A stretch of DNA of 64,000 bases from Isoetes taiwanensis. Taxonomy: Eukaryota > Streptophyta > Lycopodiopsida > Isoetales > Isoetaceae. Where the stretch lies: assembly GCA_021234155.1 (NCBI GenBank), contig JAJEKV010000066.1, positions 4,063,815-4,127,814 on the forward strand, read 5' to 3'. The position numbers were made by a program, and so were the translations under genes. Under the pieces are notes generated by a model. The model saw only the letters and a program-made list of their open reading frames with translations. It was not told the DNA's origin and did no database searches. Shown here piece after piece: positions 53,151 through 64,000 of this stretch; position 1 is the stretch's first letter, and each line of letters begins with the position of its first letter.

Positions 53151-54635
53151 AAAATTTGAGCTTGAAAAAACATAATGAACAATAGTCGAAAAGAAAAAAT
53201 AGATTGCATTTCTTGACATCGTCGTCTGCCCGAGCCGATGAAACAAGAAAAAACAAAATAGAGGGTGGGATGGAGGGGTCCTCCACAATGCATATATGAA
53301 CAATAACTTGCTGAAAAGAGATACATTATTGAAAAAATGGTTCTCAACATAGATGAGACCTGAGGTGATGGTGCAGGAGAAGAGGAAAAAGGAAAGGCGG
53401 GATGGGAGGGTTTGCCCAATGCTACTAATCTGCTGTGAGACAAACGCCGAATGAGGAGAGATAGAAAAGGACTCGTGATATACGCACACCAAAACACCGG
53501 CTAAAAAGAAGAGGACTCTGCTCTGCTCCCAGGCCTAGATGGCAGGATAACTGTAGCTGCTGTGGAAGGTCGGTTTGAATGTATCGAGCATGCGAAGAAG
53601 ATCATGAGTGAAAATGAGAACAAGAACCACCGGAACGAAGATGCACAATTGGAAGCGAGATGACCCTCTGAGAAACAACCCATGTAACGAGAAGAACAAA
53701 TTCCAAAACATAGAGAGTAGAATATGCCAGAAAATAACCAGCTCAAAAAGGCCCTGAGGCCACCAACTGCTAACGTGCTAATACGGTTCATAAGATGAGG
53801 AATCAAATATCCCAATGCATAGCCAACTCAAACATCCAGTGAAATGATGGACCAGAAAAACATTTGGACAAATGATCATGACAAAATATAAAAAGATATA
53901 CCCGAAGATGGGAAAAAAGGAGGAATGATATCCAAAGGAACTATGATAGAAGAAACAAAGGAACCAACTTGCACAATATGCAATGGTTCTATGCTATCAT
54001 AGAACCATCATTCTTGGGAAGACGACATATCATTGGCCTACTTTTATCAGATATTTTCCCCCTTCCTACCATTTCTCTATATATTGTCATTGTCTTCCAG
54101 TTCATTCCTATCGTCCTTCTCTTTGAGCGTTCCCTGTATTTTCTTCTTTTTGTTTCTAGTTTTAGTTTTTTTTTTTTTTTTTTTTTTTTGTTTGAATTGT
54201 TTTACCTAGGCGTAAATCTGGGTATAGATTAATGCTCTGTCTTGTATAGGTTTAGGCATAAGTTAATGCTTTTTATTAAACATATGTCTCGTTTTAAAAG
54301 ATCTTAGCTAAAAAATTAAGTAGATCTTAACTTTTTATGGCTTAAGAAACCATTGCATTAATACGGCGTCAGTGGGTTTGTTGGGGTCATACCTCCAGGA
54401 GGTTATGGATGCACGGACTCGTTTGTGTCCTACGGGACGGTATTGAACTGTCCTATGCAATTGTACGGTGTGCCGGGCTTATTACTGCTAAGGTTTTCCC
54501 TCGAAAACCCTTCTGGGCGGGGTTTTTAATCCCATCGGCAATATGCTTCTTTGCTCTCTTTTGTTTGGGTCCCATAGGCCAATTGGTCTCCGTGGACGCT
54601 AAAAACCTATTCTATTCTATTCTATTAATAATACA
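53151..54635. other. Repeat-derived DNA up to the Helitron end
   Basis: Contains the 31-bp block shared with 42780-42810 (here 53469-53499), a T run of about 26 at 54165-54190, a segment at 54489-54535 similar in inverted orientation to 42970-43040, and a TATTC-type microsatellite (54608-54627) ending at the Helitron junction. The stretch 54360-54630 might be the 3' end of a non-LTR element with a TATTC tail, but I see no RT. Confidence 0.4.
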
Positions 54636-54662
54636 CTAGTAATGGTGCCCAGTGTTGCTGGG
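54636..54662 (-). mobile_element. Helitron 3' terminus
   Basis: On the minus strand: a hairpin CCCAG-CAACA-CTGGG (54662-54648), 8 nt (CACCATTA), then CTAG (54639-54636), followed by T in the flank. This is the standard Helitron end (short GC hairpin about 10 nt before CTRR, insertion between A and T). The element extends toward higher coordinates. Its 5' end was not found with certainty; TCTACTACC at 56980 on the minus strand is one candidate. Confidence 0.7.
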
Positions 54663-54712
54663 TATAAGTTGAGAGCCTGTAAATGCTTTGGGATGCAGTG
54701 AGAAAAGCCCTA

Positions 54713-56302
54713 TCCCTTTCCCTTTCCCTTTTGTTGTATCCCGCATTTCATTTTTTCTTATTTTCTCTACTTTTTTTTTTTCCTTTTTTTTCTCGTCTTT
54801 TTCACATGTTTCCTTGTTTTCCCATCCCTTTCCTTCCCCCCTTCCCTATTCCCGATAACCTTTTTCCCTTCCCTTTTGCTCCTTTCTCCACTTTTTCCCT
54901 CTTCTCTTTTTTCTTTGCCCTTTTCCCTTCCCCTTTCTCTTTTTTTTATGCCTTCTCTTTTCCCCACCCTTTTTCCATGTCTTCCCTTTTTCTCAACCTT
55001 TTACTCTTTCGCTCTTTTCCATGCCTATTTTCCCTTCTCTTTTCCTCCTTTTCCCACTATTTTCCTCCTTTTTTTTGTGTGCCCTTTTCCCTTCCATTTT
55101 TTTTTTCTCCCTCCGTTTTCCATGCCCTTTTTTACCTTCTCTTTTCCATCTCCTCACCATTTCCCTCTTTCCCTTTTCCATGTTCCCTTTTTTCCCCCCC
55201 TTTTCCATTTTCCTCATTTCCTTTTTCCCGTGCCTCTCTTTATTTCCCCCCTTTTCCATTCTTTTTTCTTTTCTATTTCCCTTTTCCCATGCCCTTTTTC
55301 CCACCTTTTTCTTCTTTCTATTTTTCACGTGCTTCCTTTTCCTCCTTTTCCCACCCTTTCCCTCTTCCCGTGCAATTTTCCTTTCTTTCAACCCTTCCTT
55401 TTTCTTTTCTCTTTTCCTTTCCTCATGTCCTTTTTCCCTTTCCCTCCCCTCCATCACTCCCCTGCTTCCCTTTCCCTTTCCCTTTTTTCCCGTTTCCTTT
55501 TCTTGATGGATTTTTTTCTTTCCGTTTTCCTCCTTTGCCGATCCTTTTCCTGTGCACTCCCTTCCTTTCCTTTTCCTTTTCCTTTTTTCCATGCCTTTTG
55601 CACATTTGTTTTATTCTCTTATTTCCTATACCCATTTTCCTCTTTTCCCCACCCTTTCTCTGTTGCCCCTTTTCTTTTTCTTTTTTCTTTTTTCCCTTTC
55701 TTCACCATTTTCCCCTTCCCTTTTCTCTCATGCCCTTCCCCCCTTCCCTTTTCTCGTTTCCCTCTTTCCTTTTCCTTGTGACCTTTATCTAGGTTCCCTT
55801 TCCCCCTTTTCCCTTTCCTCTCTCCCCATCCTTTTCTTGTTCCCCCTTGTCCCTTCCCTTTTCCTCATTTTTTCAACCTTTCACTCTTCCCCTTTTCTTG
55901 ATGCATTTTTTCCCTTCCCTTTCCCTCCTTTTTTTTTTTTTTTTCTTTTCCTATGGCATTTGTCCCTTCCTTTTTCCTTTTTCCTCAACGCTTCTCTTTT
56001 TTCCCCTTTTCCTATGCTCCTTCCTTTTCCCATGCTTTTTTTCTCCTCCCCTCTTTCCTTTTTTTTTTTTCATGCCCTTTCCATTTACCTTTTCCACTTT
56101 ATCTCTTCCTCCTTCCCTCGTGGCCCTTTTCGTGGTTCCCTTTCCCTTTTTCGTTTTCCATGCCTTTTTCTCTTCTCTTATCCCCACCCTTTTCCCTTTT
56201 ACTTTTACCCTTTTCCCTTTTCCCCATGCCTTTTTGCCCTTCACATTCTCTCTTTCCACTTCCCTTTCCCTTTTTCCCCTTTTCATTTACCCTTTCCCCT
56301 TA
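54713..56302. repeat. 1.6 kb polypyrimidine minisatellite
   Basis: The plus strand is almost entirely C and T, built of CCCTTTTCC-type words. Purine-containing words of the type CCATGCC, or variants such as CCGTGCC and TCATGCC, break the tract roughly every 40-70 bp. No terminal structure. The long P/S/F-rich ORFs on the plus strand and K/E/R-rich ORFs on the minus strand are composition artefacts. Confidence 0.88.
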
Positions 56303-56514
56303 AGAGATCGAAGCATGACCAATCACAGTGTTGGTAAGTCGTGCAATAAATTTAGGCCTTCGGATGCATCCAGATGATCTCGGCCATTCAAATTAGGGCT
56401 CGATGCACTACTTACGGTATAACATTATAATATAAGATGATATATGATTTAATTTGGTGCAAAGATATAAAGAACATGTCAGAAAAATTATCGATATCCA
56501 AGAATCAGAAAATT
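56303..56514. other. Short unassigned spacer
   Basis: Ordinary AT-rich sequence after the polypyrimidine tract; nothing recognised. Confidence 0.4.
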
Positions 56515-56606
56515 AACTTTTATGCTTCGCTGTTTAAAACTGCATTTCCTTTCTGACTTTTATGCTTCACTGTTCAAAGCTGCATTTCCTTTTCTGCTTT
56601 AGCTCA
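56515..56606. repeat. Two-unit tandem repeat
   Basis: TTTTATGCTTCGCTGTTTAA, then AACTGCATTTCCTTT, is repeated with minor changes at about 56517 and 56559. Confidence 0.8.
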
Positions 56607-56888
56607 GAGTTCTTTCCATGTCCGATATTTGCCATTTGTTTTTGTCCAAAACTTCCGTTTTGATGCCAACAGGGTCTGCCAAGACTAGAAATTGGCTTTG
56701 TATTCCTTTGATCTCATTAGATTAAACGTTCCACGACTTATTTGGGAAAAAAATAAATTTCTTTCGCTGCTCTATTTTGACTAGGTAAAAACTTAATAGA
56801 TCCCGAATCTTTAACCTATATCTTTGAGCTTTCTAGTCTGGAAAAGCTTAGCTGGCTCTATGGCTTCTTAGCCAATTCGTTTCTTCAA

Positions 56889-57140
56889 ATCATTACTGCA
56901 TAATCTTAAAATACAATGTTTTTATCAGTTCTTGTACCTGACATTTCTTCCAATGGATCTGTTTAGCCCTGGGTAGTAGATCCGGCTACATATCCATCCT
57001 TGAATGTGCCTAGCCCAACACAAATCATTGCTGCCGAATCTTAAAATACAGAGATTTTTGGTACCTGGCATTTCTTCTGACAAATCGTTTTAACCCTGGG
57101 TAGAAGATCCGGCAACATTTCTGGCCTTGTGTGCACCTAA
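56889..57140. repeat. Two-unit tandem repeat of about 130 bp
   Basis: Units start AAATCATTACTGCATAATCT (56888) and AAATCATTGCTGCCGAATCT (about 57021). Both hold ACATTTCTTC- or GCATTTCTTC-type words, CCCTGGGTAG and AGATCCGGC. Diverged by about 20 percent with small indels. Confidence 0.75.
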
Positions 57141-59477
57141 CCCAGCCGCAGACTAATTGATTAAGCCCCGTTTTTTCGATGGGCTAGCAACTCAACAGCT
57201 CTTCAGAAAATTTTAGTGTAGGGTTTGCCCTTTTTTAGGTCTTAGGTTTATGACAGGGCATCTTTTACTCGGACCATCCTAATTTTATTGAAGTTAAACA
57301 AGATGCTAATGCATCAATGGGTTGCCCTTTAGAGGCGCCATTGATGAGTGCGCAATTACGCACTTGGCAAACTGAAAACAACTAATTACTTCTGCAGAAC
57401 AGCATGTGGCTGCTTGTAAAAGACAAGCCTTAGAATTCCAAACCTTGGCATGTAGATCGGTCACCATTTATTAGACGGAGGCCCGAGGTAATCCCCCTCG
57501 CGACTTGCTCAACAAATCTGGCCCTTCATGGATACTCACGATGTAAAAAAAAACAATGCTATCTAGCAAATCAATATATGTTTGTTACGAAGTGGTTGGA
57601 GTTGTGCTCTGCTCACAAAAACTGGGCTTCCTATTGGCAGCTCCTTATGGTATTTATAAGATAAACATGTGTCTTTTGTGCCATCATCTCTAATATATCT
57701 AAAACACGGGCCGAACGTGATGAAGTTAATCATATGTTCCCGATTAAATCCGGAGCATGATGCATTTGTTTTAGAATTTCAACGTAATTATATCCTAATA
57801 TCTTTTGCTGATTGTAAAATTAAATTTTATGCTATGTTCATGATAATTAAGATGACTTCACAATAAAAATTTATGTAGATCTTAGAAGATCCATCATGTT
57901 CGAACACTATAGAAGGCATTCAACCTTCTAAGAAGTAATTTGAGAAGATCTACCAGGCCAGCAAAGCAAGTTCTGTGTAATAGCCTGTCAGGGTCGTTAA
58001 TGAGGTAGCTATGCAGTCAGGTCTTCTGCTACCATAATCTTCTCTTAGATATCGTGTTCAAATGATGCTTGGATCACGCGCGGTTTTTTGTAGTTGTTGT
58101 TTCCATGTGTCTATGCAGTTTATCTATGGTTTTGTATTAGATCATGTCTGGTGCATGCGCATATGATGCACACAAAATAGGAACTTCTTCCTTGCTAACT
58201 CCTCACCAACTCCATCCGGTGGTTATCCATCAAATCTTCATTCACTACAACCACTAAGGGACGACCCTACCAAAAGTCTCAAAGATGTTTGCTGAGCCCT
58301 GCTGATAATATACAAGTATATAAATATTCCAATAAATTTTCACAAGTGTACAACTTCTATAAAAATCATAGGGTGTATCTTGCCCTGCATGACTCAAGAC
58401 AAGTGAAGCGAGCTAATATGGGTTTTCAAGTTCCTGGAAAAATCTAAACCAATCCACCTTTAAGCCCCCCCATCTTCACCATTTGACCGCAAAATAAACA
58501 TTCAAAGTGATTATATTATTAAAAGCATGATATAAAGTAGTACCTTCTCCGCACATATGATCCATGACCAATTTGGAAAAGTATAGAAGGAAATCCAAGA
58601 GAAACCGGAACCCTCCGACATGGCGTTGAGTCTCACGAGCGTCTTTAGTGCATCAAAAGCCGGTAGTACCAATGATTACAAATACAAGCTTCTCTCCTTG
58701 AATTGGCGCCTTTGAAACTTTTCCATCAACCATTGTTGTGCATCCCAGCCTATTCCTAATATGAATCACCCAAAAGCCCAAGTCGGAAACCACTCTTTGA
58801 TGCTGCAATTCGTAAAAGATATAACAAGGGACATGCTTCCCTAGTTCCGGGATTAATTCAAAAATAAAATACAATGTCCTTCATGTGGAAGAGAGGGCTA
58901 GTGCGATAGGACAGTGGTGGAATGACTTGGCACATGGAATTCAAGCAAGATGGCATGTAAAACGAGATTTACTTACTAGTTGGTATCCCTGTAAATGTCG
59001 GACGTAGCCTAGGTCTGTATTCTATAGTCTTGTGAATGACGTGCACTCTCCAACAGTAAAACTGACCTGAGTTGCTTTTTGAAGGTGTTCCCATAGCGTC
59101 ACACATAAGACTTGTACAATAGCAACACAAGGAACTAGTGCATGAGTTTGATCATATTTGGGAGCAAGACATTGAAGAGGATAACATGAAATGGAAAATC
59201 TTCTAGGAAGTGAGCCACAACTCTGTTATCTTTACAGAAACTGGCTATCTATTAATCAATATCTGTGTCTTCCATATCTTGGATCTTATCAAAGAGAATT
59301 TAATCTTTTCTTCTCCTCTTTCTCTCAGGAATTGAAGCCCACAGGGTCTGTGTCGGGTCATTTTTCACATCCTGTAGTCTAAAGATCAGGCCTTTAAACC
59401 GAATCGAGTAAAAACTGCCCGCAAAGTTTCCGATTTTCCTTCTTAGCAGGCGAAGGAGCGAGGTAAGCTTTGGCAGC
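57141..59477. other. AT-rich, no recognisable gene
   Basis: Short ORFs only. A 73-codon minus frame (58653-58874; text QGEKLVFVIIGTTGF) has some protein-like composition but no family that I can name. If this is inside a Helitron, it is where the rest of a Rep-helicase should lie, and no helicase motif was seen. Confidence 0.35.
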
Positions 59478-60823
59478 TTATTCAACCAATCTATTTTTTA
59501 TGGGTATTCTTGCAACAAGCACATCAAAATATATGCGACCGAGCAAATCTACGAGACTAGTGTAAACTGCATCATTCTGTGACTGTTGAAGCGACATTCG
59601 AATGCATATCTTGTGATCCGCCATGCCCAAACAATCTATACCATTTATGCACTTCGAGATGATGAGCGATTGGCATATCTGGTACATCATTAGCAGGTAT
59701 GGCTTGTACAGCGTGAAAAGGGAGAAGAGGCAGGAGATTCGCGAGTATATGTAGATGTTGAAGTCGGCAGGGCATCGATGTATTCCGAGCCCTTCGGGGA
59801 ACAGGAAGGGGAATATGCATGCTTCCAGCATTACTGGTATCTGCGCGGTGCTATGGTTGATGACGGTCCCTTCTATTGTCGGGTTCTGGTTGTTGGTTTC
59901 CTGCCTCGGGGCGAGGGGCAGAAGGTGGTATACGTCGTCTTGCTGGTAGGTGGTGGGTGCATCTTAGATGTTGGCCATGTCGCAGATGGATATTGTGCAT
60001 ATGGCTGAGTTTTGGCTTGTGGCATACGCACTGTCTTCACGTGATCTGGCCAGGATGTCAGAGATTGTTGCGATTGGAGATGATGCAAAGGCCTATTGTT
60101 GGGTTCGGTTGCTCGAACAACATTTTGTACTTGTCGACAATTGGTTTGTGGTGGATGAGGTGGGAGAGGAGTGCCTCTATCTTTGCTTTTGTCGCTTGGT
60201 CTAGTTCGTGCTGGTTGAGCTCCATCCAAAAGATTAGGGAATTGTCTAGCATGCTTCTCTCTTGGCGCCTACCTACGACTATGCCATTCATTCATCGCTT
60301 GACAATTATAGATACATCTATTGTCGAGAGCATATGGGTGTAGAATGTTGGGAGAGTGAGCACGTCTCGGGTATATGCAGGGGATGACGTCCAAGTTGTT
60401 GGCAAATGTCTGGCACAACTGTTGCAGGTGTAGAAGCTGTTTGAGTTGTCCCTCACGTAGTTGTAGAGGAAGGGTTTGAACAGGCAAGATGGCGGGTGCT
60501 CCTCGCGCGTGCTTAGCCATTATTCTTGGCGCGCTTTGTGTCCTTGTGGATAGTCGGCTGGCCGCAGTGCGCACACATGTGCGTTGGATTGGATTGTTCG
60601 GCAGCCCTTTTCCCACTGTGTCGCATATTGAGTTACGCTTGGCCAATCGCTCGTTGTTAGTAGCAATCGCCTTTGGCTGCTTCGCTGGTTCCTCTGCCTT
60701 GTTGCCTGCCTCCTTTAGTGCATTGGTTGGCATTCCATGATCGGTTGCCTGGAAGAGATCCATTATTACGTAATACATGATTCGTTGTGAACAACAAGGA
60801 TCATTTTCTTGAAAGCATTGCAT
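59478..60823 (-). pseudogene. Possible Helitron N-terminal domain, decayed
   Basis: Minus-strand frames, strung together across frameshifts, read QHELDQATKAKIEALLSHLI (about 60220), VYHLLPLAPRQETNNQNPTI (about 59920), EACIFPFLFPEG (about 59815) and LFSLFTLYKPYLLMMYQICQ (59745-59690). The order of an acidic helix, a linker, a P-F-LFP-G segment and a Y-LLMYQ helix resembles the N-terminal domain before the Rep HUH motif of Helitron proteins. The HUH and helicase motifs are not visible. The Helitron terminus at 54636 has the same orientation, which supports the call. Confidence 0.42.
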
Positions 60824-61936
60824 GGAATTGAGTGCTTACTTGTGTTTGGGTTACATGTTTTAGAGGTTTGCATGAAGCGCGCGCTCGAAGACCGTAGCCT
60901 AAAGTCGTCGAGGTCTTGTCGACAGCCTGAAGTTGTTCGCCTGTGGGCATACATGAATATATAGGAGAGTTAGGGAGGAACAAAGTACTACTTGAAAAAT
61001 GTATTGGATGAAAAGAATACCATTACATCTTAAATGGATATGTGAATGCACTTTTTGTTTTTGAGAAGATGCAAATACAATATTGTTACAAAGAAATTTA
61101 GTGTTACAAAGAATTGCATCACCAATGGGACTAGAATATCATAATTATATAGTATAATTTGCATATGGTTGTATTTGCTTTCTTTACATCCTCATATATG
61201 CCTTAGTAATTGCATTAATGACAAAGAACAATGAATTAAGCAGAGCATTTGTACCAGTTTTTTATGACTTCATAGAAAAAGTGACAATGGTATATTCTTT
61301 TAGCTAGGTTATTTTCCCAAGGAAGTTTTTTTTAACACTCTCGTTTGTATAACCTAGAACAACATACATTCTAATTCATATTGTTGGTTAACCTTTTCAA
61401 CATCCAATAGATGCAACTACATTATATACGTATTATTGCAGTCAATTATTCGACGAGAGACTTGGACATCGCAATATGTGCAATACTAGTCAAAGGCCCC
61501 AAATCCACTGTGCTCATTTCTCCTAAAGGTTCTGATTATGACGGTGTCTCCAATTTATCCGCTTTTGGCTTTGGGTTAGTTATGTTACCAAGACCATTAA
61601 AAGCATGAGCAACCCGTGCAATTTTAGGGTGGACTCTGCTTGAGGTGTTATAATTACAATCAGCTTAATATGCAAGATGCTTGAATATATCTTGTTATTC
61701 TGCAACTCTTATGTAAATGGGGGTAAATTAAAAAGGGTTTTCATATGTAAGGAGCAGGTTGATGCTTTAACATGGAGCAAGCAGAGAAGTTAGCATGCAT
61801 TATACTGCATGCATAAATATGGGAGCATTTAATCAAAGAAGGCCAAAACAGCACAGCTCACCATTTTCTATTCAGGCACCGTGAATGTCTATGATGACAT
61901 TTCATGTGATAGGGTACTTTTCACCAAACTACTATA
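60824..61936. other. AT-rich, no recognisable gene
   Basis: One 65-codon plus ORF (61411-61608) without a known motif. No repeats or RNA genes seen. Confidence 0.35.
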
Positions 61937-61944
61937 ATCATAAC

Positions 61945-62414
61945 CAATGTTGTTAAGTACGTCAAAATCCGTACCTTTAAAAAACGTTTTTTAAGATTTT
62001 TTGAAGATTTTTAAAATTTTTGGAAAAAATCTTTAAAAACGTATTTCATATAAAATACGTTAAAAATCTTTAAAAATCCTTAGACTGTGATTTTGTTTAT
62101 CCAAATATATGATATTCCTTAACTTATTTTCCTTGTATATGAAATTCTTATGTTTCTTAACCTCTATAATAATGTTTTTCTGAACTTTCTTAAGAGTTGC
62201 ATGGCAAAACAACTATGATATCTTTGTACTTGAACTTAATAGTGGCATGGTATGTCTTGTAACTTGGCATTTTAACCGTAGCAAATATATCCAATAAAGC
62301 AGTGCAAAGAATGTGCAGTTTTTTCTTTTTTTTTGGTTGTACCAAATCATAAAAATCCTTTAAAAAACGTGAGGATTTTTATGAAGGTACTTTAAAAATA
62401 AAAAACGAACATTG
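61945..62414. mobile_element. hAT-type MITE, 470 bp
   Basis: Ends CAATGTTGTTAAG and, inverted from the right, CAATGTTCG. It is flanked by a perfect 8-bp duplication atcataac (61937-61944 and 62415-62422). An 8-bp duplication with CA-starting inverted ends fits the hAT superfamily. The interior is AT-rich, with words such as TTTAAAAAACG near both ends in inverted order and an internal palindrome AACGTATTTCATATAAAATACGTTA-type near 62038-62063. No ORF. Confidence 0.88.
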
Positions 62415-62599
62415 ATCATAACAATGAATTATTTCTTGATGTATACTTGTGGAATAGGCACAGGCAATTATGCTTCTAGCTGGTGGTGGCAACTTGGATT
62501 TCACAAATAGGAACAAACATTAAAATGCAACAATATCCAAGTCATCCGATACTTGCGGGGTCAAGTATACCAAATGGAAATCATACCAGGCCTGCAAAA

Positions 62600-62761
62600 G
62601 TACTAGTGATGCATTCAAGCAATCCTCCATTAGTTCCAAACATGGCTTTCAACAAATCTATAATGTTCCCAAGAAGTCTTGCTGGCTCAACAACCTGCAA
62701 GGTGCCCTCAAACACCATGAAAATCCATTCCAAACAAAGAATGTGCAACTCCACTCCGTAG
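62600..62761 (-). other. Open minus-strand frame, possible exon
   Basis: On the minus strand from 62761 a frame reads LHILCLEWIFMVFEGTLQVV and then EPARLLGNIIDLLKAMFGTN, GGLLECITSTFAG before a stop near 62590. Composition is protein-like but I recognise no family. Chance remains likely. Confidence 0.15.
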
Positions 62762-63863
62762 ATTAAAACTGGAATAAGCCATCAACTCCACACTATCTTC
62801 ATGTTTCTAATTGATGGTCCATGTGCACATGCTCCGGAAAATGGTTAATTTAAAGTTAACTTTCTGAAATCCCCAAATGTACCAAGGCTTTCTGCGACAA
62901 AACCATTTTTACTGTACAACCATCTCTTCAATGTAAGCCTACATAGAATCTTCATGTCATGCATGTATATGAGGATGCTAGCAAAGGACAGAAATATCAG
63001 AGATTGCTAAGGAAAAACCTACAAGTACACTTTTACTTGGAAACTATCTTTTTCCAATAAAAACTCATCCAAGCACAGTGTCAAACTCTCGCTCTTACTT
63101 CGCTGAAAAAGAGATGCATAGAAGGTAACATGATTTATCATAGAAACAGCAGAGAGGTGATGAACACGTACAAATTGGCCAAACAAAATTTTGCATTCAT
63201 TATGTTACGTTATAGTGCAGTACAAAGAATTGACACGCTGAGCTGACAATAGTAAGTAACTATATATTGGGAACACAACGTCTGCTCTGCTTCAAACCCT
63301 GAAGATCTCATCTAGAGGGGTCGACTATGCAATTATGGCATAAAGAGATCAGACTGTGAAGAAGTGCCTTTTGATAGACTGTGAATCACCCTATCAAAGC
63401 AGATCACGAACTGAGATAACATGAAACGGTTTAAATAAAGTAATTGGATAATGTCGAAATAAAACATGGAGAGACCACCAGCCTGATTTTTGCCTTCGGT
63501 TTTGATCCACAAGGTTTGCATCAGGTCGGTTCTTGTAGTTTCCTCTTGTATGGCAACACATCCATCGACCTAATTCGGCTTGGCAATCTTAGCTCCTGCA
63601 TCAATGGCCCAGCTCCTTTCACAGCACGGCCCTAGAGTCAGGAACGACCCTATCTCTTTTCCGGTATTGGCACAGCGGCAGCACAGTCCTCGCACACCAG
63701 GTTGCAATTTCATATATCTCAGGCCAGCTACTGATTTTCGGCCAGCTACTAATTTCTAGCCCCCTCTTAAATTCTCCTTGCCTTAGTCTGCTCCTACCTC
63801 GGTCTAGCTATTTGCAACTCGTTCTTTTGGCCTCGCCTTGTTCCTGTTTCATTGAACATCAAA
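62762..63863. other. No recognisable gene
   Basis: AT-rich. A short direct repeat GGCCAGCTACTGATTTT / GGCCAGCTACTAATTTC lies near 63722-63758. The sequence becomes more GC-rich toward 63600, possibly the edge of another element. Confidence 0.35.
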
Positions 63864-64000
63864 ATGACCCGTGCGATCGAACATATGGCCAGAGAGACCC
63901 GCAAGGCAAAGAACCTTATTAGGGTGCCCGTGTCATCTGATAAGCCCTATGACCCCACGATAGAGCCCTATCTCCAGGCAGCCCCTTCCTTTGGGCCCCA
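63864..64000 (+). CDS. ORF running off the window end
   Basis: ATG at 63864 opens a frame of 45 codons with no stop before the edge: MTRAIEHMARETRKAKNLIR and then PVSSDKPYDPTIEPYLQAAP. The start is in a good context (AACATCAAAATGACC). It is basic and then proline-rich, as in the N-terminus of some gag or host proteins. No identification is possible from this length. Confidence 0.35.
   Translation, partial: MTRAIEHMARETRKAKNLIRVPVSSDKPYDPTIEPYLQAAPSFGP

Noticed and set aside
52857-53497. Phenylalanine- and serine-rich minus ORF of 211 codons
   Set aside because: Driven by poly(A)-like runs on the plus strand and by a three-unit tandem repeat.
54683-56377. Long ORFs (up to 369 codons) rich in P, F, S and L on the plus strand and K, E, R, G on the minus strand
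   Set aside because: They follow from the polypyrimidine composition, which has few stop codons in any frame. The peptides are low-complexity and overlap in all frames.
60269-60823. A stand-alone host gene of 184 codons on the minus strand
   Set aside because: The frame has no recognisable start context or domain and fits better as the upstream part of a decayed Helitron protein, though with low confidence.

Overview
The window reads as transposable-element-rich land-plant nuclear DNA. Chromodomain-bearing Ty3/gypsy elements, a Tat/Athila-type Ty3/gypsy element with a second (archaeal-like) RNase H, a Helitron end, a hAT-type MITE and other TIR elements all occur within 64 kb. I found no rRNA, tRNA or CRISPR and no confidently identifiable host gene. 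The species cannot be named from the sequence; a large-genome plant, possibly a fern, lycophyte, moss or gymnosperm, fits best.

Layout. 1-7.8 kb: AT-rich, repeat-derived DNA with a degenerate chromovirus-type LTR (about 2.9-4.7 kb), a three-unit tandem repeat and three diverged copies of a dispersed repeat. 7.8-20.94 kb: chromovirus A (+), with 5' LTR, tRNA-iMet-like PBS, long leader, an upstream ORF, then gag, protease, RT, RNase H, integrase and chromodomain. Its chromodomain is split by a 2.86 kb TIR element (17795-20652) carrying an array of 18-bp palindromes. A has no 3' LTR and runs straight into chromovirus B (about 20.95-25.96 kb, +), which starts inside RT and keeps its 3' LTR; a 554 bp MITE separates B's integrase from its chromodomain. 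25.97-28.22 kb and 41.48-42.14 kb: element C (minus), whose LTR is split by chromovirus E. 28218-41474: E, structurally complete, with two 1.65 kb LTRs, PBS, PPT and a perfect 5-bp duplication (aaaca), but its reading frames are full of indels. 43143-about 52783: element D (minus), AT-rich, order gag-PR-aRNH-RT-RH-IN, with a tRNA-Gln-like PBS and a truncated left LTR. 54636 onward: a Helitron 3' terminus on the minus strand, a 1.6 kb polypyrimidine minisatellite, and at 59.5-60.8 kb a minus-strand region that may be a decayed Helitron N-terminal domain. A 470 bp hAT-type MITE with a perfect 8-bp duplication lies at 61945-62414, and an ORF runs off the right end.

The elements form layers: C was hit by E inside its LTR; B abuts C; A and B are joined by a deletion; DNA transposons then hit A and B. 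The A/E family has unusual shared architecture: a long LTR with splice-like signals, one or more ORFs ahead of gag, a C-terminal tail after the chromodomain (A and E), and a conserved noncoding 3' block with a hairpin supported by a compensatory change (B and E). E's leader also has four copies of a 65-69 nt hairpin. These RNA-like modules are the best candidates for something undescribed.

Caution: the two LTRs of E are almost identical where CpG-free but scrambled by small indels where CpG-rich. Many frameshifts in E and B may therefore be assembly errors at methylated sites rather than biological decay.
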